DNA from: JADZGC01 sp964613485
GTDB lineage: Bacteria; Patescibacteriota; Saccharimonadia; CAILAD01; GCA-016700035
NCBI GenBank assembly: GCA_964613485.1
Contig: CAZTHB010000004.1
Coordinates: 1-38,439 of the forward strand
Direction of reading: 5' to 3'
DNA: 38,439 bases
Each line of letters begins with the position of its first letter. Position 1 is the stretch's first letter. Under the pieces are notes generated by a model. The model was not told where the DNA came from and did not search any database. It was given only the letters and a program-made list of their open reading frames with translations. The translations under genes and the position numbers were made by a program. Below, one piece after another: positions 1 through 6,628 of this stretch.

Positions 1-1
1 T

Positions 2-78
2 TGGCAGGGGTGGCAGGGATCGAACCCGCGGCCTTCGGTTTTGGAGACCGACGCTCTAGCCAGCTGAGCTACACCCCT
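2..78 (-). tRNA. trnW: tRNA-Trp (anticodon CCA)
   Basis: Read on the minus strand, the sequence folds as a full cloverleaf. The 7-bp acceptor stem is AGGGGTG/CACCCCT, there is a D-arm GCTC...GAGC, and the 5-bp anticodon stem TCGGT/ACCGA carries the loop CTCCAAA, so the anticodon is CCA (Trp). The T-arm is GCGGG-TTCGATC-CCTGC. The discriminator base is G and a CCA end is encoded (positions 4-2). It delivers tryptophan at UGG codons. UGA is used as a stop throughout the window, so only the standard Trp codon needs to be read. Confidence 0.97.
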
Positions 79-108
79 CTACGCATATTTTCGTGCAAGA
101 ACCTCAGC

Positions 109-114
109 ATTATA
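109..114 (-). promoter_or_regulatory. -10 box for tRNA-Trp
   Basis: On the minus strand the consensus TATAAT lies about 30 nt upstream of the tRNA and is preceded by TGC, an extended -10 arrangement. No convincing -35 was seen. A start near position 102 would give a 5' leader of roughly 24 nt before the mature tRNA. Confidence 0.55.
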
Positions 115-149
115 GCATTTATCAGATAGAAACGGTAGACATGAGCGCG

Positions 150-155
150 TATAAT
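150..155 (+). promoter_or_regulatory. -10 box for the cupin gene
   Basis: A consensus TATAAT lies 35 nt upstream of the cupin ATG. A transcript starting near 162 would include the ribosome-binding site AAGGAG at 179-184, six nt from the ATG. No strong -35 is visible. Confidence 0.5.
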
Positions 156-190
156 AGAAGGTGTGAATAGCTGACAAGAAGGAGAAAGCC

Positions 191-610
191 ATGACAGACA
201 ATGACAAGAAAGTATATGTTGTACAAATCGAAGAAGAAACTAAGAATAATACGAATTTTCGTACGACTCTCTGGACAGGAACTCACACACAGCTAACCGT
301 GATGTCCATCCCAACCGGAAGCGAGATCGGGCTTGAAGTGCACGGGGACGTTGATCAGTTCTTGCGTGTCGAGGGCGGCGCAGCTGAGCTCCTAACAGGG
401 GACAGTAAAGAGGCTGTAGAGAAGACTGCCGAACTCCAGCCTGACACCGCCGTGCTGATCCCGGCCGGTACATGGCACAACGTCAAGAACATCGGCGATA
501 GTGACCTCAAAGTTTACTCGCTCTATAGTCCAGCCGAGCACGCTCCTGGAACTATCCACAAGACCAAAGAAGAAGCTGACGCCGCCGAAGCTGCTGACCA
601 CGGAGAGTAA
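191..610 (+). CDS. Small cupin-domain protein
   Basis: A 139-aa cytosolic single-domain cupin. The metal-binding motif 1 region is around residues 47-62 (GLEVHG..DQF), with His51 and Gln56 as likely ligands. Motif 2 is around residues 88-97 (IPAGTWHNV) and supplies His96. This matches the small mannose-6-phosphate-isomerase-like cupins, which bind a divalent metal. Their substrates vary, and none can be assigned here. The acidic tail (EEADAAEAADHGE) is probably disordered. The start is fixed by a good Shine-Dalgarno sequence, AAGGAG, six nt upstream. The gene is monocistronic and ends at a strong terminator. The fold call is firm, the function is open. Confidence 0.88.
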   Translation: MTDNDKKVYVVQIEEETKNNTNFRTTLWTGTHTQLTVMSIPTGSEIGLEVHGDVDQFLRVEGGAAELLTGDSKEAVEKTAELQPDTAVLIPAGTWHNVKNIGDSDLKVYSLYSPAEHAPGTIHKTKEEADAAEAADHGE

Positions 611-630
611 GTTGCGCAAGTGTCATAACA

Positions 631-656
631 AAAAGAGCCCGATCGGGCTCTTTTTT
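631..656. terminator. Bidirectional intrinsic terminator
   Basis: A perfect 24-bp palindrome (631-654) has a GC-rich core, GAGCCCGATCGGGCTC, flanked by an A-tract on the left and a T-tract on the right. On either strand it forms a hairpin followed by U residues. It lies between the convergent cupin and coiled-coil genes and should stop both transcripts. Confidence 0.9.
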
Positions 657-671
657 AGTATTGAGGCTGAA

Positions 672-1151
672 CTAAGCTTCGGTCTTACCGAGCTTAGCCG
701 ACAAGATTAGTGATCTAGTTTCGCCATTTGAGTCAATGATCTTTGTAGAGCTAGTTTGGTTGTAGTACAAGACGAGATGCTGGGACAGGATCTCGTTGAT
801 GTCCTTAAGCTTGAGCCGTAAGTCATCGAGATCTGCTGAGACTTGCTGATAGTCTTTGTCATCGGCGAGAGCTTTTTTGGCCTCCGCACGTTTCTTTGTG
901 AGTTCCTTCATCTCATCGACAATCTGACGATACTCAGGATTATTCTCCATGACGTCTTTGAGCTGATCACGAATCGCAGCGACTTGATTACGCGTCTCGG
1001 ACGCTTCTATCACGAGTCGATGAATCGAATCTAGAGTCGCGCCCATTTCCTTGGCTTCTGCTACTGTTGGCTCGCCACTCACTGACTTATCGGTCTGAGG
1101 TTGAGGCGTTGGAGCCTCGACTTTTTCTTTGGTTGTAGTTATTTCTTCCAT
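672..1151 (-). CDS. Coiled-coil protein of unknown function
   Basis: A 159-aa soluble protein with no recognised family. After a Pro/Thr-rich first 35 residues it is almost wholly charged helix (for example KELTKKRAEAKKAL and SADLDDLRLKLKDINEIL), with heptad-like spacing that suggests a coiled coil over roughly residues 40-125. The C-terminus is a short non-coiled segment. I chose the ATG at 1151 over an upstream TTG because GGAG sits exactly six nt before that ATG, and the TTG reading would place this Shine-Dalgarno inside the gene. No membrane segment is visible. It is convergent with the cupin gene and divergent from the MFS gene. Confidence 0.7.
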   Translation of the reverse strand: MEEITTTKEKVEAPTPQPQTDKSVSGEPTVAEAKEMGATLDSIHRLVIEASETRNQVAAIRDQLKDVMENNPEYRQIVDEMKELTKKRAEAKKALADDKDYQQVSADLDDLRLKLKDINEILSQHLVLYYNQTSSTKIIDSNGETRSLILSAKLGKTEA

Positions 1152-1187
1152 GATGTTCTCCAAAACCTCGTCATTGTAGCACGGCCT

Positions 1188-1216
1188 TTGACACCGCGTC
1201 AGCCTGCCTTTAACAT
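1188..1216 (+). promoter_or_regulatory. Promoter of the MFS exporter, leaderless type
   Basis: TTGACA (1188-1193), a 17-nt spacer and TAACAT (1211-1216). Transcription about seven nt downstream would begin at the ATG at 1224, so the message would have no 5' leader. There is no Shine-Dalgarno sequence before this ATG, which fits. Confidence 0.6.
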
Positions 1217-1223
1217 GTTAACT

Positions 1224-2993
1224 ATGTCTGCTAAAAAACTTACTCGAAAACCCAGCACTAGAACTATCAAGGCCATCCAGAAGCCTGAACCTGGCTGGCG
1301 CAAGTGGGGTAAGCTTCTCGTCATCGCGCTATCGCTTGCGATTATTTTGATCGATACCACGCTGCTCAATGTCAGTCTGCGCAATATCATTACAGACCTC
1401 AACTCAAACTTCACGGACATTCAGTGGGTCATTACCATTTACACGCTTGTCCTCGCCGCCTTGACTATTACCGGTGGACGACTCGGGGATCTCTATGGCC
1501 GCAAACGGATGTTTATGCTTGGGGCACTTCTGTTTGCAATTGGGAGTTATCTGGCGAGCATATCGACGAATGTCGGCATGTTACTACTCGGCGAATCAAT
1601 TATCGAGGGGATTGGCGCAGCGCTTATGATGCCGGCTGCTGCTTCACTCCTACTGACAAACTTCGAGGGCAAAGATCGAGCGATTGGCTTCGCAGTTTTC
1701 GGAGCTGTAGCCGGCGCAGCCAGCGCAATTGGACCGATCTTGGGTGGCTGGCTTACGACGGCACATTCCTGGCGCTGGGGTTTTCGTATCAATATCTTCG
1801 TAGTCTTGATCCTCCTTCTCGGATCGGTGCTCATCAAAGACAGTCGCGATACGGTCGAAAAGAAAGAGCTCGACTGGGCAGGAGTGATCTTAAGCTCAAC
1901 CGGACTACTTGCACTAGTCTTCGGTATCATCCAGAGCTCAGACTATGGCTGGCTGATAGCTAAAAAAGTATTCGAACTCGGGAGTATTAAAATTGACCTC
2001 GGATGGCTATCGATTTCTCCCGTCTCGATACTTATCGGCATCGCACTACTAGTCGCATTTTGCTGGTGGCAGCTGCGACGCGAGAAGCTGGGACACACGC
2101 CCCTTGTATCATTGCATCTTTTCAAAAATCGTCAGTTCGTCAGTGGTATGGCCGTAACCGCTGCCATTTCACTCTCGTTGACTGGCCTGATCTTCGTATT
2201 TCCAATCTACTACCAGGCAGTGCATGGGCTCGATGCATTTCAAACCGGACTCGCGCTCTTCCCTCTATCACTGACAGTATTTCTCATCTCCCCAGCTGCG
2301 CTTGCGATCGCACGCAAGGTGAAGCCTAAGCCAATCATTATGACCGGCTTGATTCTGACGAGCATAGCAATACTTACTATGATATTTATGCTCAAAGATG
2401 GCGCGGACAAGAATGTACTCATCCCCGGATTCATTATCTTCGGCCTCGGTATGGGACTTGTACAGAGTCAGATAAACAACCTCACGCTCTCGGCTGTAAG
2501 CGGGCAGTATGCCGGTGAGGCAAGTGGAGTAAATAATACTATGCGACAGGTTGGCTCGAGCTTCGGTGCCGCCATCATAGGCGCGGCCCTGTTTGCGATG
2601 ATTACTTCGCAGATCAGTACGATTATTATGTCCGACTCAAGTATCCCAGAGAACTCAAAAGCAGGTATCGTTGCTCAAGCTCAAGATGCAAGCAAGTCAG
2701 GTGGCTTTGATGAAAACAGCACCAAGCGCGAAATACCTACTGAATTTTTACAAAAAGTCGCCACGCTACCACCCTCTAAGCGGCAGGCTTCGATCGATCT
2801 GTACCGTGTCGAGCAGGAACGTGTTGGGCGCCGTGTGCAAGAAGACATCAAGACCGGCATTACAAATGCAGTTCGTGATGCATTATGGGTAGCCTTTGGC
2901 TTTACGGCACTGAGCATTTTGATCGGCTTTGGGCTGCCAAATATCAGCTCGCTCATGACCGACAAGTCAGCCAAACCCCAGATCAATCACTAG
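1224..2993 (+). CDS. MFS transporter, DHA2/EmrB-QacA type, 14 TM segments
   Basis: A 589-aa inner-membrane exporter. A basic N-terminal stretch is followed by TM segments starting near residue 30. The MFS signature loop GGRLGDLYGRKR lies after the second TM, and motif C-like GAVAGAASAIGPILGGWL lies in the fifth. The 14-TM layout, and a large extracytoplasmic loop of about 100 residues before the last TM, are typical of EmrB/QacA proton-driven drug exporters. Substrate is unknown. An in-frame start at 1101 would run into the opposite gene and adds a non-homologous segment. The ATG at 1224 coincides with the predicted transcription start, and the ATG at 1215 falls inside the -10 box. It is monocistronic, and no MarR/TetR regulator lies beside it. 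Confidence 0.9.
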   Translation: MSAKKLTRKPSTRTIKAIQKPEPGWRKWGKLLVIALSLAIILIDTTLLNVSLRNIITDLNSNFTDIQWVITIYTLVLAALTITGGRLGDLYGRKRMFMLGALLFAIGSYLASISTNVGMLLLGESIIEGIGAALMMPAAASLLLTNFEGKDRAIGFAVFGAVAGAASAIGPILGGWLTTAHSWRWGFRINIFVVLILLLGSVLIKDSRDTVEKKELDWAGVILSSTGLLALVFGIIQSSDYGWLIAKKVFELGSIKIDLGWLSISPVSILIGIALLVAFCWWQLRREKLGHTPLVSLHLFKNRQFVSGMAVTAAISLSLTGLIFVFPIYYQAVHGLDAFQTGLALFPLSLTVFLISPAALAIARKVKPKPIIMTGLILTSIAILTMIFMLKDGADKNVLIPGFIIFGLGMGLVQSQINNLTLSAVSGQYAGEASGVNNTMRQVGSSFGAAIIGAALFAMITSQISTIIMSDSSIPENSKAGIVAQAQDASKSGGFDENSTKREIPTEFLQKVATLPPSKRQASIDLYRVEQERVGRRVQEDIKTGITNAVRDALWVAFGFTALSILIGFGLPNISSLMTDKSAKPQINH

Positions 2994-3043
2994 CCACTAG
3001 TAAGTATAAACAGTACTCCTCTAAGAAGGATCTGAAGCTGCTC

Positions 3044-3994
3044 TTAAAGCCCTAGCAAGTTCGCAATCACTGGAACTGCAACTGTACTCGCAATCGTGCT
3101 GACCATCATCACAGAAGCGACGAATGTTGTATCCAGCTTATATGTATCCGCAAGTACGAAGGCTGTCACCGCAGTCGGCATACTCATCATGAGGACCGTA
3201 ATATTTCGCTCAGTTGAGAATATCTGAGCTGCCACCATGATTGCCCAGGCAATCAGCGGGACGCCGACGAGCTTCAGTCCAACTGCGAGGCCAAGTCGAG
3301 CCTGCTTGCGGTTGATCTTGTGTCCGTACAAAAAACTTCCAAGTGCGAAGAGCGCTAAGGGCGAAGCGGTTCCAGCCAGCATCTTGATCGGTACACCGAG
3401 CGTGCGATCCAGCCACTGCGGCCAGCCGATTACAGCAAAAAATAATCCGACGAGAATTGACAGAATAAGGGGATTCGTCGCAATGTGCTTGCTAATATAG
3501 CGCATATCACGCGTGCCGAGGAAGATATATTCCAGCCCAATCAACGCCACAAGCACGCTGCACACAAGCTGAACGACACCAATTGCCGTCGTGATACTCG
3601 TGACATCTGTCGTCACCACTCCGGGCAGGGCGCTATTCACGAGCGGTATACCGAGATACACAGTGTTGCCGAGTACCACTGCTAGGTAGATAGCAGCTTG
3701 GTCTTTAGCCTTGATCGGTAGATTACGAATGATGATGGCGGCGAGCAGAGCGGCCACAATCACAATCATCACCTGCAAGCCAAGTAGTCGATCAGCTAAC
3801 ACTTCACGCCACTGAAGCGTTGCGAAGCTGTAGATGATCAAGGCAGGTAGCCCGACGCTATACACGAAGGTATTGAGCGGCTTCACCCAGCTCGCCCTAA
3901 TGACATTGTGTGCTCGCAGACCATAGCCGAGAGCAATGATTAAGAAGATCGGCAGAATAGTAAGAAAAGTACCCATAGTGGTTACGTTTATCAT
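3044..3994 (-). CDS. AEC-family permease (auxin efflux carrier/malonate type)
   Basis: A 316-aa protein with about ten TM segments. The N-terminal half carries LPIFLIIALGYGLR and ...FVYSVGLPALIIYSFA, and the middle has the conserved NTVYLGIPLV stretch (crossover asparagine and GxP motif). The second half repeats the pattern (SPLALFALGSFLYG, MPTAVTAFVLA). This fits the AEC/MdcF family, bacterial exporters or permeases of small organic acids such as malonate or malate. The substrate cannot be read from sequence. The first Met is used; Met7 is an alternative. It is convergent with the MFS gene, with 50 bp between them and no clear terminator. Confidence 0.88.
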   Translation of the reverse strand: MINVTTMGTFLTILPIFLIIALGYGLRAHNVIRASWVKPLNTFVYSVGLPALIIYSFATLQWREVLADRLLGLQVMIVIVAALLAAIIIRNLPIKAKDQAAIYLAVVLGNTVYLGIPLVNSALPGVVTTDVTSITTAIGVVQLVCSVLVALIGLEYIFLGTRDMRYISKHIATNPLILSILVGLFFAVIGWPQWLDRTLGVPIKMLAGTASPLALFALGSFLYGHKINRKQARLGLAVGLKLVGVPLIAWAIMVAAQIFSTERNITVLMMSMPTAVTAFVLADTYKLDTTFVASVMMVSTIASTVAVPVIANLLGL

Positions 3995-4131
3995 AGCAAT
4001 AATAGTGCGAATCGGCGATCGCAGTATGATAGCGCAAACAAGAAATGAGAGCTGTGGCTCAAAGCCATCCTCTAGGGATTCAAGTATATAAAAACTATTA
4101 TTCGTTCATTACTGTCTCTGATAACTGATGC

Positions 4132-4253
4132 TATCATCAGTAGATGATATTCCCTCACTAAAGCCCGCGATAGTTCATGAGCTTTAGTGAGGGACAGAGC
4201 CTGGTTCAAGGCCAGGATACCCACTCACACATTTTCCTTCGTTAACGCGAAGG
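4132..4253. repeat. Cluster of four tandem hairpins
   Basis: Four inverted repeats follow each other: TATCATC/GATGATA with a 4-nt loop (4132-4149); a perfect 14-bp repeat TCCCTCACTAAAGC/GCTTTAGTGAGGGA with a 16-nt loop (4151-4194); CCTGG/CCAGG with a 7-nt loop (4200-4216); and CCTTCG/CGAAGG with a 6-nt loop (4236-4253). None has a clear T-run. The cluster fills most of the 262-bp gap 3995-4256, immediately downstream of the minus-strand gene ending at 4257. It could be that gene's 3' end or an uncharacterised structured RNA. The rest of the gap shows nothing I recognise. Confidence 0.6.
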
Positions 4254-4256
4254 TAG

Positions 4257-4694
4257 TCAGTCAACCAGGACGCAAAAACCCCGTGCCGGATAGAGTTTGC
4301 TGGGCTCAGGGCAAAGCGGAGAGCTAATGAGCTCCTCGCGGTAGATGATATCAGGATTCCAATCGCGAACGCACGCGCCGAAGAAGTATGTGTAGAGCTC
4401 CCCGCAAGTAGGTTGTGCCACGGTTGTAGTAGTGCCGTCAGCAATGCTAGCAACGACGATTGCATCCTGAGGACACGGCCGCTCGCCGCTCGCTACACTA
4501 GCCATCCGCGCCTTCATGTCGGAAAGCTGCTTGCATACCGCCGGGTAGCCAAGCTGATTGACTCGATCATCGTTCTGATCTGGTGAAAAGGTGTGCAGTG
4601 CCATGATGGCAAGCAAACACAAAAGCACCAATCCAGATACAATCGCTAGTAGTCGCATAGGTCGCCGATTCGTGTGAGAGTTGGGTAGGTTCAT
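4257..4694 (-). CDS. Membrane-anchored cysteine-rich extracytoplasmic protein
   Basis: A 145-aa protein of no recognised family. A basic N-terminus (SHTNRRPMR) precedes one TM helix at about residues 14-33, which acts as signal anchor. The rest is predicted outside the cytoplasm and contains six cysteines (54, 74, 97, 108, 128, 141), an even number compatible with three disulfides; the VKOR at 12796 could supply oxidising power. The start ATG at 4694 follows an AGAGGG-type ribosome-binding site. It is divergent from the prepilin-like gene across a very AT-rich 173-bp spacer, which may suggest shared surface function. Confidence 0.65.
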   Translation of the reverse strand: MNLPNSHTNRRPMRLLAIVSGLVLLCLLAIMALHTFSPDQNDDRVNQLGYPAVCKQLSDMKARMASVASGERPCPQDAIVVASIADGTTTTVAQPTCGELYTYFFGACVRDWNPDIIYREELISSPLCPEPSKLYPARGFCVLVD

Positions 4695-4734
4695 CGGTTT
4701 TCCCTCTCTGTCCAGTGCAACACTCGGTGATGTT

Positions 4735-4810
4735 ACTAGGGTATATTATAGCATATATTATATATTATTTCAATATATTGGCTATATTATGGCTTATGTT
4801 TTTTTAGATA
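4735..4810. promoter_or_regulatory. AT-rich divergent promoter region
   Basis: This stretch between two divergent genes is almost entirely A and T, with repeated TATATT/TATATTA motifs, so several -10-like boxes exist on both strands. I cannot decide which are used. Confidence 0.4.
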
Positions 4811-4867
4811 CTCAAGTACCAACCCGATTCGTGGTATCATAAGCATAAGCTTAATTAGGACTCATGT

Positions 4868-5722
4868 ATGCATAGCAAATCGGGTTTTTCAATCATGGAA
4901 GTGCTCATCGCAGTCGCAGTCGTCGCGGCCATATCTGGACTCATCATCTACGCCACTGCAGGCTCAAAGAAGGCCGAGACTTCGACGCAATCGTCACCAA
5001 CGGCCAATAAGGATGAAACCTCGCAGCAGAAGGCCCAGGGCTCTGTGCAGTGGCAGTGGAGCGGCGACAAGTGGCAGACTAACGGAAATCCACCGACCTG
5101 CCCAGACCCTCTGAAGTTTTCGACTGCACCGACCGACCTCTCAAAGGCAACTGCCGTTTTGTATCCAGGCCAGTCACGCGGCAATAACTACAAACCTCAC
5201 GGCGGACTGCGCTTCGATAAGGCGGGTGATAACAACGTTAGTGTGAAAGCCATCATGGACGGCGTCGTCGCTAGTGGCGCGCGCTATATCGAGATGGGGG
5301 AGACACAGTATATGTTTACGATCGTCAATGATTGCGGCATCGCCTATCGCTACGATCACTTACTGACGCTCAGCCCGACATTTCAGAAGCTCGCCGACAC
5401 ACTACCGGTAGCCAAGGACAATGACTCACGCACGACAAACTTCAACGACGCAACGGTGATTAAGGCCGGTGACGAGATCGCTACAGCAGTTGGGTTTAGT
5501 AAGAATCACAATGTCAGCTTCGACCTCGGTGTCTATGACTACCGACAGCGTAACCAAGCTGCACAGAGTACCAGCTACGTATCGCAGCACCAAAATTTCC
5601 TCAGCCAAGCCGGCTACGCACTCTGCTGGCTCGATATGTTTTCGACTGCTGACTCGGCGACGCTCAAGTCACTCCCGGGAGGAGACGGTACAGCAGGCAA
5701 GACCAGCGACTATTGTAAGTAA
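4868..5722 (+). CDS. Type IV prepilin-like protein fused to a degenerate M23 (LytM-like) domain
   Basis: A 284-aa protein. Its N-terminus MHSKSG-FSIMEVLIAVAVV is a class III (type IV prepilin) signal: prepilin peptidase should cut after Gly6, with Phe at +1 and Glu at +5, followed by a hydrophobic helix to about residue 30. A Ser/Thr/Gln linker (35-58) leads to a C-terminal domain patterned like M23 peptidases: HGGLRFD (111-117), VKAIMDGVV, YRYDHL (160-165) and VSFDLGVYD (216-224). The usual second HxH motif is replaced by FDL, so metallopeptidase activity is doubtful. Four cysteines (78, 156, about 254 and 283) could make two disulfides. AGGA lies seven nt upstream of the start. Domain identity is an inference from motif order. 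Confidence 0.72.
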   Translation: MHSKSGFSIMEVLIAVAVVAAISGLIIYATAGSKKAETSTQSSPTANKDETSQQKAQGSVQWQWSGDKWQTNGNPPTCPDPLKFSTAPTDLSKATAVLYPGQSRGNNYKPHGGLRFDKAGDNNVSVKAIMDGVVASGARYIEMGETQYMFTIVNDCGIAYRYDHLLTLSPTFQKLADTLPVAKDNDSRTTNFNDATVIKAGDEIATAVGFSKNHNVSFDLGVYDYRQRNQAAQSTSYVSQHQNFLSQAGYALCWLDMFSTADSATLKSLPGGDGTAGKTSDYCK

Positions 5723-5732
5723 GATACGAGAA

Positions 5733-6539
5733 CTACGCCGTAACTGGCTGAGATTGACGAGCTGCACGGGTGGTGGCTCGTTTTGAAGTTGCATTCTTCT
5801 TTGTGCGCGAACGAGTTGGCTTTTTCGCAGGTACTTTCTTTTTTGTCCCAGCTGCAGCGGACTTCTTGCGAGCCTTGGCGCTCGTTGGTTTCTTCTTCGT
5901 GGTCTGTTCTTTTTCAGTATTCACTACCAAGCGCTTGGAGGTGTTTTCGATAAGTTTACGTTCGAGCTCGAGGGTCTGGAGAGCGACGGCCTGTAGAGCC
6001 TGCATGCGCGAAGCAGCGAGCACTTCATACAGATCCTCGACAGCTGATTTGTCGATCGCTTCGAGCTGGATGCTATTCGCACCACCGATGAGATCGAGAT
6101 TGATATAGGCTGCCCTGAGCAGTCGATCATACGGATTTGAGACTATGGTCATGCGCTGGATCTGCTCGAAGCTCACGAGGGTGGTTGTGCGATTCATCCA
6201 GCCTAGCTCGAGCATCACGCCCTGTGGCGTCAGGCGGTATTTTGTTGAGAGGGTCGAAATAAGCCCCCGGATCACGCCATAGAGTACGACGGCCGTCACG
6301 AAGCCAGCGGCGACGTAGGGGACGGGCCGCAAGAATGCCACTCCAAGTTCGCTATCCGACATGCCGAAGATCTTGGCAGTACGGATGAGATTGACCGAGG
6401 TGCCAGCCGCAGTGGCGATGACCACCCAGAGGCCGAACTTCTTGATTACTTGCCACGCGTGGTAGCCGAAGAAGTACCAGAAGGCACGCTTCGAGAGTGT
6501 GATCTCAGATGAGGTTTGTGTTGTCGAGGATTTTGCCAT
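5733..6539 (-). CDS. PH-domain (bPH2/YdbS-like) membrane protein with Lys-rich tail
   Basis: A 268-aa protein. Two TM helices lie at about residues 35-53 and 72-93. A bacterial PH-like domain follows at about 98-170 (KYRLTPQGVMLELGWMNR, FEQIQRMTIVSNPYDRLL), the YdbS/DUF304 pattern. Next is a helical linker, and then a very basic tail of about 60 residues, from roughly 207 onward, with histone-H1-like KKKPTSAKARKKSAAAG and AKKPTRSRTKK segments. The tail is predicted cytoplasmic and could bind nucleic acid or acidic lipid. Function of the family is poorly known. It is convergent with the prepilin-like gene, with only 10 bp between stops. Confidence 0.8.
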   Translation of the reverse strand: MAKSSTTQTSSEITLSKRAFWYFFGYHAWQVIKKFGLWVVIATAAGTSVNLIRTAKIFGMSDSELGVAFLRPVPYVAAGFVTAVVLYGVIRGLISTLSTKYRLTPQGVMLELGWMNRTTTLVSFEQIQRMTIVSNPYDRLLRAAYINLDLIGGANSIQLEAIDKSAVEDLYEVLAASRMQALQAVALQTLELERKLIENTSKRLVVNTEKEQTTKKKPTSAKARKKSAAAGTKKKVPAKKPTRSRTKKNATSKRATTRAARQSQPVTA

Positions 6540-6616
6540 TGCTCTCTATATTGCCAGATGGGGGACAGATGTGAAAGCATGAGCGGGAATCTCTAGCTCC
6601 TTGGTTTGATATCAGA

Positions 6617-6622
6617 TACAAT
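6617..6622 (+). promoter_or_regulatory. -10 box of the restriction-modification operon
   Basis: TACAAT ends exactly six nt before the ATG at 6629, so transcription would begin at or next to the start codon (leaderless). No -35 consensus is evident. Confidence 0.5.
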
Positions 6623-6628
6623 CAGATT

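Noticed and set aside
1101..1223. Upstream start of the MFS exporter
   Set aside because: It would overlap the divergent coiled-coil gene and pass through the promoter. The extra residues are not MFS-like.
4200..4216. T-arm-like hairpin CCTGG-TTCAAGG-CCAGG as part of a tRNA or tmRNA
   Set aside because: No matching 5' acceptor strand, D-arm or anticodon arm lies upstream, and the loop lacks the usual final pyrimidine.
4184..4465. 93-aa minus-strand reading frame ending ...GLEPGSVPH
   Set aside because: It runs out of frame through the anchored cysteine-rich gene and into the hairpin cluster. It has no ribosome-binding site and no protein-like pattern.
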